From assembly GCA_020284085.1 (NCBI GenBank), contig JACEVL010000098.1, forward strand, positions 1,161,467-1,225,466: a stretch of DNA of 64,000 nt, read 5' to 3'. This DNA comes from Aporrectodea caliginosa. Taxonomy: Eukaryota; Annelida; Clitellata; Crassiclitellata; Lumbricidae. The translations under genes and the position numbers were made by a program. The notes under the pieces were generated by a model that saw only the letters and a list, made by a program, of their open reading frames with translations, was not told where the DNA came from and made no database searches. Position 1 is the first letter of the stretch. Every line of letters begins with the position of its first letter. This document shows positions 21,322 to 31,013 of this stretch, piece after piece.

Positions 21322-23754
21322 TTAGTACTCTATATATGGTGAGAAGTGTTTTTTACAAGCTCCCCAACCATAGCCACTTATTGCTCTTAAAAGGTTTAAC
21401 CTCTTTTTACATTTTTCAATAATATAATCAATGTGTGGCTTCCAGCTCATTTTACTATCAAAAATTACACCCAAAAATTTTGCTTTATTTTCTATCTTAA
21501 TTTGTTTTTGATCAATCTTTATCGTAATCCTTGATAAATTATTTCTTTTGGAAAAGAGGACTCCAGTCGTTTTATTAATAGATATTTTGAAACCATTTTC
21601 ATTACACCAATTTTGTATTAAATTGATAGATAATTGAATTTTATTTTCTAAGGTTTTAATATTTCTATGTCCTAGGTAAATGGCACTATCATCAGCAAAA
21701 AGGGACATTTCTACACCATCCACACCTGTGGGAATGTCATTTATCATTATTAGGAATAAAATAGGAGAAATTATTGAACCTTGCGGAGTACCATTCTGTT
21801 GTATAAATTTATGAGAAAGTTCTGCCCCCACCTTAACTTGAAACGTTCTATTAGACAGAAAGTTTTCAACCCAGTTATATGTATTACCGACTATTCCCAA
21901 TTTCTGAAATTTGTTTAAAAGGGTAGGGACATGCAACATATCATAAGCTCTTTCAAAATCAATAAAAATGGCTAGAACATGTTCTTTGTTTTTAAGTTTT
22001 TTAAGAATAGTATCCTGAAGTTTAAGAATTTGATCCATTGTACTTTTATATTTTCGAAAGCCAGATTGATTTTTTGAAATTAGATTATTTTTTTCCAAAA
22101 ACCATTGAAGACGTTTATTAACCATTGATTCCATTACCTTGCATAAGGTAGAGGTAAGTGATATTGGTCTATAAGATTCTGGATTTGAGGCTTCTTTATT
22201 AGGTTTTAATAATGGTAGAATAATAGCATGATGCCAATCAGTAGGCAATTTCCCTTCTTCCCAGATTTCATTATAAAATAATAATAGAATTTTAAGAGCA
22301 TTCTTATGAAGATGTTTCAATAATTCATAAGGTATTTTGTCATCACCTGGTGACTTATTATTTTTAGCTGATCTAATAGCTTGTTTCAATTCACTAATAT
22401 CAAACTTCTCATTTAAACTTTCCATTTCATGAACATTAATATTGTCACTCTTACGAGGGTTATTTTGCAAATTATTATCTTTTATATAATTCAAAAATTT
22501 ATCATTGTAATTCTGGGTATTACTAGTATTCTCATAAGTTTTAGCTAAAATATTTGCTTTTTCCAAGTTTGTTTCTGCTACTAATCCATTATAAGTCAAA
22601 GTAGGAATAGAACTATAGGTTGCAATGCCATTCATTTTTCTTGCCCAACTCCAGACAGAACCCAATTTTGTCTGATCTGTTAGCTCAGAGCAATATGCTT
22701 GCCAACAAGTTTTTGCTTCTGTTTTCAGGGTCTGTTTAACAACAGCTTCTTGCTTTTTATATTCTAAATAATCAGTTAATTCTCTTGTTTTAATCATTCT
22801 ATTCCTATACTGATTTCTCTTATAAATGGCTTCATTACACTTATCGTTCCAATAAGGTAAAGGTTTAAATTTTTTATTTTTATTCTTTCTATTATTAAGA
22901 TTATTACTAGGTATTGATTGGTTCGCTATACAGGTAATGCAATCCACCAAATTATTGAAAGTATCATCGCAATTTTTATCAACCAAAATATCTTCTGTTA
23001 ATGAAAATTTACTTATTTCCTTATACTTTTTCCAATCTGCCTTTTTTAATTTCCAGAGATGCATGCTTAAGTTATATTCTAGTATGACTTCTTCATTAAC
23101 AGTAGTAACAGTAGCATAATGATCAGACCCCATGTTGCTGTTAATGACATTATGCCTAGCATTTAGAGCAACATCTTGTGAACTTATGCTTAAATCTATA
23201 ACAGAATGGGTATTTGATTGGTTTGATGTAATATGAGTAGCTTGACCTGTATTAAGTACTACTAAATTATTTTCAATTAATATTTCTTCTATAATTTTGC
23301 CTCTAAAATTTGTTTCAGAACAACCCCATAGTTTATTATGAGCATTCAGGTCTCCAACAAGAATTGATCTTTTATGTGGAAAAATCCCTTGAATATCTTC
23401 TTTTTTAAATTTATATGAAGGTGTGATATAGCAATTAAAAATCTTCAAATGGCCATTTAAAGTATTAATTTCAATACCTTGAATTTCAATGTTTGGAATT
23501 TCTGTTACATCTAATACATTAAAATTTAACCCCACTTTTATGTAAATAGCCAAACCTCCCCTTTCATTACTTAAGCAATCCTTACGTATAATATTGTAAC
23601 CATCAAATTTTGGTGACTGAATTTGATCTTTTAAAAAGGTCTCCTCCACACATATTACATCTGGTGGAATGCACGCTTTCAAGATATAATTTTTAAGTTG
23701 GTCCTTATTACCACGCAAACCACGTGCATTCCACTGAAGAATGGTCAATGCCAT
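21322..23754 (-). CDS. LINE A ORF2: AP-like endonuclease and reverse transcriptase
   Basis: 810 residues. Endonuclease, residues 1-230: QWNARGLRG, VCVEETFL (E), RGGLAIYIK, LVGDLNAHNKLWG (D, N), SVIDLSIS and GSDHYATV (DH). Reverse transcriptase, about 460-790: SPGDDKIPYELLK, YRPISLTSTLCKVME, SGFRKYKSTMDQI, AIFIDFERAYD (first Asp), GTPQGSIISPILF, SLFADDSAIY (catalytic DD), GFKISINKTTGVLF and AKFLGVIFD. A single-base loss near 21345 ends the frame after SGYGWGACKK instead of continuing into the RNase H. ORF1 ends 48 bases upstream at 23803. The enzyme would nick the target and prime cDNA synthesis; this copy is truncated by the shift. Confidence 0.93.
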   Translation of the reverse strand: MALTILQWNARGLRGNKDQLKNYILKACIPPDVICVEETFLKDQIQSPKFDGYNIIRKDCLSNERGGLAIYIKVGLNFNVLDVTEIPNIEIQGIEINTLNGHLKIFNCYITPSYKFKKEDIQGIFPHKRSILVGDLNAHNKLWGCSETNFRGKIIEEILIENNLVVLNTGQATHITSNQSNTHSVIDLSISSQDVALNARHNVINSNMGSDHYATVTTVNEEVILEYNLSMHLWKLKKADWKKYKEISKFSLTEDILVDKNCDDTFNNLVDCITCIANQSIPSNNLNNRKNKNKKFKPLPYWNDKCNEAIYKRNQYRNRMIKTRELTDYLEYKKQEAVVKQTLKTEAKTCWQAYCSELTDQTKLGSVWSWARKMNGIATYSSIPTLTYNGLVAETNLEKANILAKTYENTSNTQNYNDKFLNYIKDNNLQNNPRKSDNINVHEMESLNEKFDISELKQAIRSAKNNKSPGDDKIPYELLKHLHKNALKILLLFYNEIWEEGKLPTDWHHAIILPLLKPNKEASNPESYRPISLTSTLCKVMESMVNKRLQWFLEKNNLISKNQSGFRKYKSTMDQILKLQDTILKKLKNKEHVLAIFIDFERAYDMLHVPTLLNKFQKLGIVGNTYNWVENFLSNRTFQVKVGAELSHKFIQQNGTPQGSIISPILFLIMINDIPTGVDGVEMSLFADDSAIYLGHRNIKTLENKIQLSINLIQNWCNENGFKISINKTTGVLFSKRNNLSRITIKIDQKQIKIENKAKFLGVIFDSKMSWKPHIDYIIEKCKKRLNLLRAISGYGWGACKKHFSPYIEY

Positions 23755-23802
23755 AATTGGACAAATATAAGAATCTACTAATTGGTTTTTTTATATGTTT
23801 TT

Positions 23803-24483
23803 TTACCAGTCTTTGTATCTAAATTCTATTTCCTTGGCAAAAAGGATTTCAGATGCCGCCTGGCAAATTATAAATTGAGCATGTTTTCTAGATTTAGCCC
23901 TATCAATAGTTGCCAAGACGCCAAGAACGAAGGACTTTTTCATTTTTGTAATTGGATCATCATCTTCTGTATTATTTACTGATTTTGAAATGTTTATTGC
24001 CTGATAATCTTTGTCATTGAATGACAAAAACCTTTTAGTTAAATCATCTAGAGAAGTTTCCCTATTAGAAGTGATTTGCACATCAGTTGGCGTTTGTGCT
24101 TCGATTGAGGAAAGAATAACTTCTGTTTTATTTTCCACTCCAGTTTTTACTTTCGAGGCATAAGTGACAGTGTTTGTTTTTGTAACATTAGTATTGTCAT
24201 TTTTATTCTCAAGTTCGTCAACTTTTATCATAGCATCAGCAAATGTGATATTTTGCTCTGCTCTGATTTTAAGCACAGCTTGCATTTTGATATAGACTGC
24301 ACAGCTTCTATAAGCAGCACTGTGAGCCTCTCCACAATTAGCACATCTTAATTTAGTTTTTTCCAGACAATCAACATAAGAATGGTTACCAGCACACCTG
24401 CTGCATACAACATCCCGAGTGCTGAAAGCTTTATTTCCATAAAATTGACCATGCTTTCTCTGTAACGTCCGATTTAGGCTCAT
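23803..24483 (-). CDS. LINE A ORF1, C-terminal part with zinc knuckles
   Basis: The frame enters at HGQFYG, where the inverted segment begins. It has two clear CCHC-like knuckles (VVCSRCAGNHSYVDC and LRCANCGEAHSAAYRSC), then an alanine- and lysine-rich region with no further domain. ORF1 proteins of this group bind element RNA. The first residues (MSLNRTLQRK) are junction sequence; the true N-terminal half lies inverted at 24500-25010. Confidence 0.8.
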   Translation of the reverse strand: MSLNRTLQRKHGQFYGNKAFSTRDVVCSRCAGNHSYVDCLEKTKLRCANCGEAHSAAYRSCAVYIKMQAVLKIRAEQNITFADAMIKVDELENKNDNTNVTKTNTVTYASKVKTGVENKTEVILSSIEAQTPTDVQITSNRETSLDDLTKRFLSFNDKDYQAINISKSVNNTEDDDPITKMKKSFVLGVLATIDRAKSRKHAQFIICQAASEILFAKEIEFRYKDW

Positions 24484-24499
24484 CTACATTGAACTTCTG

Positions 24500-25010
24500 T
24501 ATCGACAGATCCATCAAATTCGATGAACTTATCTAACAAGAAACCGTATCTTGTGAAAAAACATGAAACAGAGTATTTTGTTAAAGGAGTGGTATTTGGA
24601 TTGCGTGAAAATAGAGAGAATTTAGATGAAATTGCATTAGAAGTGGGAGCCCATCACATCAGTAGACTGGGTAATCCAGAATTTAGCAATGCAACGTTAA
24701 TAGCATATCCCAAAGGGACTATTCTTCCAGAATTTTTGGAAGTGGATGGAAGAAGATATAGAGTTCATATTTATGTGCCTAAACCTTTAAGATGTGATCG
24801 ATGTCAATTTTATGGTCATAGGACGCTTTCTTGCACTCGGGATGTTGTATGCAGCAGGTGTGCTGGTAACCATTCTTATGTTGATTGTCTGGAAAAAACT
24901 AAATTAAGATGTGCTAATTGTGGAGAGGCTCACAGTGCTGCTTATAGAAGCTGTGCAGTCTATATCAAAATGCAAGCTGTGCTTAAAATCAGAGCAGAGC
25001 AAAATATATA
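24500..25010 (+). pseudogene. LINE A ORF1 N-terminal part, inverted segment
   Basis: A 162-residue frame from 24523 reads NKKPYLVKKHETEYFVKGVV, VGAHHISRLGN, then PLRCDRCQFYGHRTLSC (first knuckle). It repeats the region RDVVCSRCAGNH through RAEQN that is also present in the minus-strand ORF1. The overlap of about 170 bases is carried in both orientations. The frame stops where LINE sequence meets the flank at AAAATATATAAAAATATTG. The order (3'-most part next to the flank, 5'-most part at the junction) is that of twin priming. Confidence 0.85.
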
Positions 25011-25029
25011 AAAATATTGACATAACTAT

Positions 25030-25180
25030 AAAAGAGGTGTTTAAAATCAGTAGTTGACTTCGTTCACCATTGTGCAAGCGGTGCATCTCCTGCAATCCCT
25101 ACATCCGTTAATTAATTTCAGGCATCAGCGTCCAAGTTTTAGCGACATAATTTATTGTGAGGGCGAAGATTAGACTACAC
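25030..25180 (+). promoter_or_regulatory. P1 unit with LINE A inserted at its TATA position
   Basis: AAAAGAGGTGTTTAAAATCAG at 25030, with a TATATAAA at 25005 formed at the LINE junction, then GTGCAAGCGGTGCATCTCC, TCCGTTAATTAATTTCAGGCATCAGCGTCC and TTTAGCGACAT. Confidence 0.45.
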
Positions 25181-25268
25181 GATACCTTGCATTTCATAAG
25201 GAAAATGACCTTACATTTCATAAGCAAAAACTCAAAAGGACAACGACAACATATTGCACTATTTTGAG

Positions 25269-25665
25269 GATCCTGAGTGGCCGAGTGGGTTGGTAGCCCG
25301 CTCTCCACTTCGGCGCCCCGGGTTCGATTCCCGGTCGGTCGGTTTATCAGAGATTAATTTCTCGGATCTTTACTGCGGGTGGCTCGGTCGCAATATAAAC
25401 GTGGAGTACAATACAATACAATACAACACAAATACAACTGGGGCGCGGTGGTGTAGGGGTATGTTCGGTGCCTTGCAGCCGGAGGGTTGCGGGTTCGAAT
25501 CCACCTCAAAGTCGCCGCGTAGGACCCTGGGCAAGTCCTTCTCTCGCAATTGCTCGTGCGCTTCAGCGTGAAATCCGACTCAGCTTCCGCGCAGTAGTCG
25601 GGAGCGCCTCTGAATGGGCAATCTGGTAGGGGCGCTATAACACGTGTTCAAATACAATACAATAA
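25269..25665 (+). mobile_element. Composite SINE with two tRNA-like heads, copy 2
   Basis: Head 1 is CCTGAGTGGCCGAGTGGGTTGG...CGGGTTCGATTCCCGG. The spacer carries CGTGGAGTACAATACAATAC. Head 2 is GGGGCGCGGTGGTGTAGGGG...GCGGGTTCGAATCCACC, followed by the body CCTGGGCAAGTCCTTCTCTC and the tail GGGAGCGCCTCTGAATGGGC...GGGGCGCTATAACACGTG and AATACAAT. The 3' tail resembles that of the CR1/L2 LINEs here, which may mobilise it. Confidence 0.88.
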
Positions 25666-25689
25666 TGATATTATATATGTGTGTGTGTC

Positions 25690-25790
25690 CACAGTTTAAC
25701 GGCAGCTTATGACAACATAGGCCGTTGCCGCCGACAAAGATTAGTTTTGGCATATTACAGCTCATGAACGTGTGCAACTTATTGCAATTT
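25690..25790 (-). repeat. Stand-alone LINE-type 3' hairpin (variant E)
   Basis: The 32-nt hairpin at 25701-25732 has, in LINE sense, outer stem GGCGGC/GCTGCC and inner stem GGC/GTC. Further copies lie near 26540, 29190 and 29305. Confidence 0.65.
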
Positions 25791-25900
25791 TATATATAAC
25801 CATAAAATACCTTAGAAGAGGTGTTGAAAATAACTAACTATAGGCAATACACAAAGTCCAATCGGACACCTTTTAAACCCTTCTCAATCTGCTAAATTTT
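25791..25900. promoter_or_regulatory. P1 motif facing a minus-strand AGGTGTCC motif
   Basis: TATATA at 25791 and GAAGAGGTGTTG at 25814 (spacing 23). About 55 bases on, the minus strand shows AAAAGGTGTCC (25877-25866). Same layout as 8131-8245. Confidence 0.42.
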
Positions 25901-26029
25901 AACCAAAGTGTTTATTTTAATCCTGCTTCATATCTGCTACCAAGTGACGAAGCCGAGTCGCCCGCAACAACGTTCATGGCAGATATACATGTACATTGTT
26001 GCTAAAGCAATTAATACTTGAAAATTGTA

Positions 26030-26330
26030 CTCAGAAAAAGTGATCTTAGTCTCTATAACTGTTTACTAATAATTATCTCACATTGGTTTTAACGATGGAA
26101 TTCAGGAAGGAGATCGCTCCAAAGTCGAGGAGCATAGTGGTGCATAGATCGGATAGAGAATGCAGGATGAATTATTACTTGGAGATGGGCAAGGATCAGG
26201 AAAGAGGATAAAAGGGTAGATCGGGTTAACGGATGGCAGACCTTAGGACTGAATGCCTTTCGTGATTTTCTGCCAATGGAGTTACTCAAGATAGGAGTGT
26301 TATGGTAATATCCTGGTGACAATATTACAG
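26030..26330 (+). repeat. M3 block, diverged
   Basis: GTGATCTTAGTCTCTATAACTG, CACATTGGTTTTAACGATGG, GATCGCTCCAAAGTCGAGG and CTGCCAATGGAGT anchors parallel 8390-8690. Confidence 0.55.
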
Positions 26331-26670
26331 TCCGTGGTTTCAGCCTCGCCTCGCCAGTGGATAATGATTTTGTAATTAGGATTTAGCTCGAAGCTATCAT
26401 CCGCTGATGTTTTGGACATTAAAATAATGACACTAAAGAAGTCATTGCATTAGATTAGATTTGATTAGAAAAGATTAGAGTCCTGGTGGCGATATTGCAT
26501 TCCAACTAGATAGCACATTCCAGCAATATATTTGGATGGATCCTCAGTTTAACGGCAGCTTTTGACAACAAAGGCCTTTTCCGCCGACAAAGATTATTTT
26601 TTCGCCTATTTAATATAAAATGTGAAATATAAAGTTCGCAGAGCAATATATTTACGTGACCTGCGCACTT

Positions 26671-26840
26671 TATATAGAGATCTGAGTAGCCTTTAAAGAG
26701 GTGTTTAAAATCAACGTCCATTTGCTCCGTTTCTAGCCTAATTTATTGTCACAGACGCAGTTTCATCATCAGTTGACAAGGACTTCTTAGGTCGCTTTTC
26801 TGCGTCCTTTGGTTCCTCGCCAGAGAATTCGGATTTGTTG
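26671..26840 (+). promoter_or_regulatory. P1 unit
   Basis: TATATA at 26671 and CTTTAAAGAGGTGTTT at 26691 (spacing 20). The downstream body parallels 9010-9140 and, inverted, 46580-46755. Confidence 0.45.
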
Positions 26841-27100
26841 AATGGCGAGTAACTCGAATTCATAACGTAAAAGAATAGTTTCGAGTCCTTTTGAATTTTC
26901 CTCTTCAAGTGGTTCGAAGCTGTTATGCATAATGTAACTCGGAATTTTCTATTTCTGAAAACTCGAATCTGACAGAATAAAATTTCCTAATAGGGTTCGT
27001 TTTTCATGCAAGTTCGCAGTTCAGCAATCGGCCTGTTCCAATTAAGCGCCATAAACAAATGCTGTATATTTATTTCACCACTATAATAAAAAACTAACGT
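26841..27100. other. Diverged unit DNA
   Basis: Parallels 9140-9380 (shared CTCGAATT, GTTCGCAGTTCAGCAATCGGCCTG). No gene. Confidence 0.5.
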
Positions 27101-27590
27101 TATTATTATAACCACAGTTTAACGTCGTCTTATGACATCAAAGGCCGTTGACGACAATACGGAAAATATACAATATTTATTTAATCCAACGTTTAACGTC
27201 GTCCTATGACATCAAAGGCCGTTGACGACAATACAGGAAAGATACAATAATTCAATGATTACAAGAAACTTATAGCATCCGTATGACACCATCAAATGTG
27301 TCAAACAGAGCTTTACAATTTCACTATATTCAATATTTTTTTTAACATAAGGTAGTTCATCTTATTCTGTCTATGATTTCTATATTCTGACAAAAGATTT
27401 CATGCAAATTAAACAATGTTATGTAACTATGCAGCAATTGATCCATATACAAAATTTACTAAGTACTCTTTTAAACTGTTCATGTATCTAACATACTATA
27501 CATGTAATAAAAGTTCATTCAATAACATAGCATACATGTATTATAATTGTTTAAAGTATAGTTTCAATAGATTAAAATTATAATCACAGA
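27100..27590 (-). mobile_element. LINE A-type 3'UTR fragments, two terminal hairpins in tandem
   Basis: Two hairpin copies (about 27124 and 27196, both GTCGTC-type or close) are followed by UTR sequence with TTATAGCATCC and ACACCATCAAATGTGTC, parallel to 19490-19900. This indicates two nested or tandem 3'-end-only insertions. Confidence 0.7.
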
Positions 27591-28258
27591 GGGGTGGTTA
27601 TTAGCCCCCTGGATTTCTGTGTTTGGTTTTACATATCATAACTTGTAATATAGCATTGGATTCAGCATTCATTTCTGCACAGAATGGTGTATTTAGTTGT
27701 ACATTATGTGAATGCACCTCGAAATTACATCACTTTTAACAATTGGACCCATTAATTAGCAATTTTGTATATTATTGCGTACATTTTGTACTTTTTGGAT
27801 AAACAAATATAAGATTATGTGTGTTTTGAAACTAATCTATGTATAAAAGATACACAAAATCATCCCTACACATGTTTATATAGTATAAATGTACATCCAT
27901 ACATATATATCCATACATATATATCGGTTTACGTTATAACGCTGTATTCAGCCATTTTCACACAGATTACGCGTATTATTATTTATTTTGATCACTTCCG
28001 GTATTCAAAAGACAAAGATGTAGGTATGCAAATGAAGCCCTTCATTCCCTCTAAAGAATGGTGTCTTTGTTTCTCTTCCAGGAAGACAAATGAATACGCT
28101 ACAGACAAAAAACTAAGGGGGAGTCAGCCATTTTTCACGCATGTTACGCGTATTATAATTTATTTTGAGCACTTCCGGTTGTCTCAGGTCAACTCAGTGA
28201 CCATAGAAATGTAGCCCCACATTCCTCTATAGAATGGTATAATTTGTGTCTCTTAAAG
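27590..28258. mobile_element. Insertion with an internal roughly 180-bp tandem duplication, flanked by a direct repeat
   Basis: The flanks share AAAGTATAGTTTCAATA...ATTAAAATTATAATCACAGA (about 27553-27590 and 28255-28293). Inside, a block with ACGCGTATTAT...TATTTTGA.CACTTCCGG and CATTCC.TCTA.AGAATGGT occurs twice (27965-28070 and 28140-28240). The frame 27819-28214 only reflects this repeat. Unknown element. Confidence 0.45.
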
Positions 28259-28850
28259 TATAGTTTCAATACATTAAAATTATAATCACAGATCTCTTAT
28301 TATAACACATTACTGAATATTATGCAACATAGTAGCTATTGTAATACAGTAACCAAACCAAATCATATCTTATATTGAGGAACCAAAGTTGAATAACAAT
28401 AATATGGTAATAACAGAAATTCATTTACCAATAGGTAATATTTAAAATTTTCTCACATCAGTTCTTGTTATTTTGACATAACATAAATATACAATACAAT
28501 CAGAACCATAAACTTATAGCATCCGAACGACACCATTAAAGGTGTCAAACGGAGCTTTACAATTTCACTATAATATTCAATATTTTTGAAACATAAAGTA
28601 TTTCATCTCATACTGTCTGTGATCATTATGTCCTGACATTTTTCATTAACTAACAAATCATACATGTATTATAATTGATTAAGGTATTCCTTTAAACTGT
28701 TCATATACATTAACCAAGCCATACCATTATGCAATATTGAAGAACTAAAGTTGAATGTTAGCAATATTGTAACATGAATATTCATTAACCAATAAGTAAT
28801 GTTTATAATTTTCTTATTATTACAACCACAGTTTAACGTCGTCCCACGAC
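28259..28850 (-). mobile_element. LINE A-type 3'UTR fragment
   Basis: Sequence parallels 19490-19900 (AACTTATAGCATCCGAACGACACC, TCATACTGTCTGTGATCATTATG). It includes a terminal hairpin and TTATTATTACAACCACAG near 28815. Confidence 0.65.
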
Positions 28851-29130
28851 ACCAAAGTAAACCATCCAACAACTGAAGCCCAGGATGTTACCTTGGACCG
28901 GATGTTCCGCTAGACTGGATGTTTCGATGTTCTTTCCCTAGACTGTAACTTTCCCTAGACCAGAAGTTTTTACCTCAGTACACCGGAAGTTGGGACCTCA
29001 CTGAAGGAAATGGCATATCTTATCCAGAAGATGATAGGGGTGTTACAGTAGTCGAGGGTTTTTGATGCTATAAGATGTCGCTGAAGTTGCGGATTTCACT
29101 GCAATCGTTAAACACCTCTAAAACGCTTCT
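28851..29130 (+). pseudogene. Fragment of receptor exon end and 3'UTR, copy 5
   Basis: GTAAACCATCCAACAACTGAAGCCC retains the last codons and stop of the receptor exon (6530-6548). Diverged minisatellite units (GGACCGGATGTTCC, GTACACCGGAAGTTGGGAC) and the flank AACACCTCTAAAACGCTTCTC, also at 11464, follow. Confidence 0.75.
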
Positions 29131-29179
29131 CTAATACACCATATATACTAATAATACTGGAAACGCATCAAGTGATCCC

Positions 29180-29395
29180 GTCGATTTGGATCCACAGTTT
29201 AACGGCAGCTTATGACAACGTAGGCCGTTGCCTCCGACAAAGATTATTTTTGGCATATTACAGCTCTCTGTAAGTGATCTCGTTGGTTTGGTTGGTTTCC
29301 CAGTTTAACGGCAGCTTATGACAACATTGGCCGTTGCCGCCGGCAAAGATTATTTTTGGCATATTACAGCTCTCTGTAAGTGATCTCGTGCTGCC
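29180..29395 (-). repeat. Tandem pair of variant-E hairpin segments
   Basis: Two copies of about 110 bp, each with TTTAACGGCAGCTTATGACAAC, a GGCCGTTGCC core and ATTATTTTTGGCATATTACAGC, and each ending in CTCTGTAAGTGATCTCGT. Related to 25690-25760. Confidence 0.7.
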
Positions 29396-29405
29396 ATTTT
29401 GCAAT

Positions 29406-29632
29406 TTTGTAGCAATAGACAATCCCTAAAAAGGGGTGTTAAAATTCAACGGTTTATAATTCCCATTCCGGTAAAATATCGCGTTCTTCGTATACCATTC
29501 ATTGATTTTATTCATTAGCATTCTGAATGATTTCGCAATTATTCACCGTATAAGGCGCCAACTCTGACAGTTGACAATAATTTTATTGTTAAAAATCGAC
29601 AATAAAAAGAACTTTCCCTTTACCATATATAA
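29406..29632 (+). promoter_or_regulatory. P1 motif with decayed TATA
   Basis: AAAAAGGGGTGTTAAAATTCAACGG at about 29429. The TATA position reads TTTGTAGCAA, as at 11828. The body continues to GCATTCTGAATGATTTCGC. Confidence 0.35.
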
Positions 29633-29640
29633 AATTTAAA

Positions 29641-30260
29641 AACGCACAATGAAATTCAACTCCGCTACTACCCGAACTCTGGCAGTGCCAGTCTCAAGCC
29701 TGGAGCAATTAGAATATCGACGTTATGGCACAGTGTCGTTAAACAGCAACTAAGCATCAATGAAATTCATCTTCAAGAATGATTTTGTAAACTTTTGTTA
29801 TTAAAGATTAAGTTCAGTAACCCGCAACGGTCGTTGCAGATATAAAATGTCTTTAAGTCAACGGATGCTTTAACTTTTTACAAAGAAAAATTGATCTAAG
29901 TCTGTTGAGATGATGACTAATATGTGATATTAGTTTGAACGATTGGATGGATAGAGAATCGGAGTATTTTCGGTATTCATGAGAGAGATCGTTCCACAGT
30001 AGAGGTGCAGTGTTTTATGTGTATTGGAGAACTTAAAACGCGTATCAACTAGGTCACAGACAAGGGTAATGTTGGAGGATATACGGGTTGTGCGGAATGA
30101 TATTTGGTGGTGAAGAGTTTACGGAGCTACGTAGGATGTGAGTATTGCTAGGGAGTTGGAGGTTGGGCAAAGACATTGGAAAGCAATTGTAACGGGGAAT
30201 TTGATCCAACCATCTCATTTGAGATTGGATTCATAATCATCGTATTTTTCTCGTTTCTAA
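29641..30260 (+). repeat. P2 plus M3 block
   Basis: TATATAAAA near 29624, ACAATGAAATTCAACTCCGC, GGCAGTGCCAGTCTCAAGCCTGG and GTGTCGTTAAACAGCAAC. CGCAACGGTCGTTGCAGATA and M3 anchors follow, to about 30210. Inverted partner 61440-62022. Confidence 0.65.
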
Positions 30261-30479
30261 ATTACAGCTGATGATATTCTCGTGACGAATACATATAAAT
30301 TTACGATGATGATGATTCCAGTTGTTTAACGACGTCCTTTGGCAACTATGGCCGCTGACGTCTTAGTGTTTTTAATGTATTTCATTTTTCTTGGCCCATT
30401 GGCTCTTTTATTGTAATTCTCATTTCTCCCTTCTTTTTCTCTCTTTTTCTATTTTTTCCCTCTTTTTTGGTATTTCTCC

Positions 30480-30612
30480 ATCTTTTCTCATTTTTTTCCT
30501 TTGGCCTTTCTGGCTCTTTTTTTTCTTTGTGGCTAATTCAGCTCTTTTTTGGCTACTTTAGCTCTTTTTGGCTATTTTAGCTCTTTTTGGCTGTTTCAGC
30601 TCTTTTTTTTCA
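30480..30612 (-). repeat. LINE 3'UTR minisatellite, AGAGCTGAAATAGCCAAAA units
   Basis: Five to six units of 17-20 bp in LINE sense (AAAGAGCTGAAATAGCC and variants). Equivalent arrays lie in LINE C copies at 36545-36620, 38930-39030, 52190-52280 and 55240-55320, and in the right-arm LINE B at 61050-61160. Confidence 0.85.
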
Positions 30613-31013
30613 AACATGTTTACAAAGTTATTTACAGTATTTCTAGGTTTTCTATAATAACATCCTATCCTGTTTTCAAACAGAATCTCAGTACATTATG
30701 TGTAATTTATACATACATGTATCAGTTACACATTTAATTATAACATACATCTATTTATAATAATACATCTTTAAGTTATTTACATAACAGGATAACTTAA
30801 TTAAACAATCCATTCAACATTTTCTTATATAACAATGAATACCATTACAAAATGAAATTTAAAAAACAAATCAAATGACCATTAATCACACATATGAAAT
30901 ATTTGTTTTATTTTAATTGGTACTTTAGTTACAACCAATGTGTCCAGTCATATGTTTGTAATAGATTTGATATGAAACTGATATTTATGTCAGTAATTAT
31001 AGTATTTTAGTAT

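Larger units (their letters stand above)
19430..25010 (-). mobile_element. LINE A: near-full-length two-ORF LINE with RNase H and 5' inversion
   Basis: In minus orientation: ORF1 (23803-24483, N-terminus displaced), ORF2 endonuclease-RT (21322-23754), RNase H (20363-21265), C-terminal Cys motif (19978-20412), and a 3'UTR to a 32-nt hairpin (19453-19484) and an ATAATAATAA tail at 19430. The 5' part of ORF1 is inverted at 24490-25010. RNase H, CCHC ORF1 and a TAA tail suggest the I/Nimb group. The left flank (CATGTAACGCT) equals the sequence just upstream of the P1 TATA box at 16851, and the right flank runs straight into a P1 motif at 25030. No clear target duplication was found. Confidence 0.9.

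Noticed and set aside
25269..25520. Two possible tRNA genes
   Set aside because: A and B boxes are present, but the cloverleaves are incomplete and the same pair occurs in the other SINE copies; they are SINE heads.
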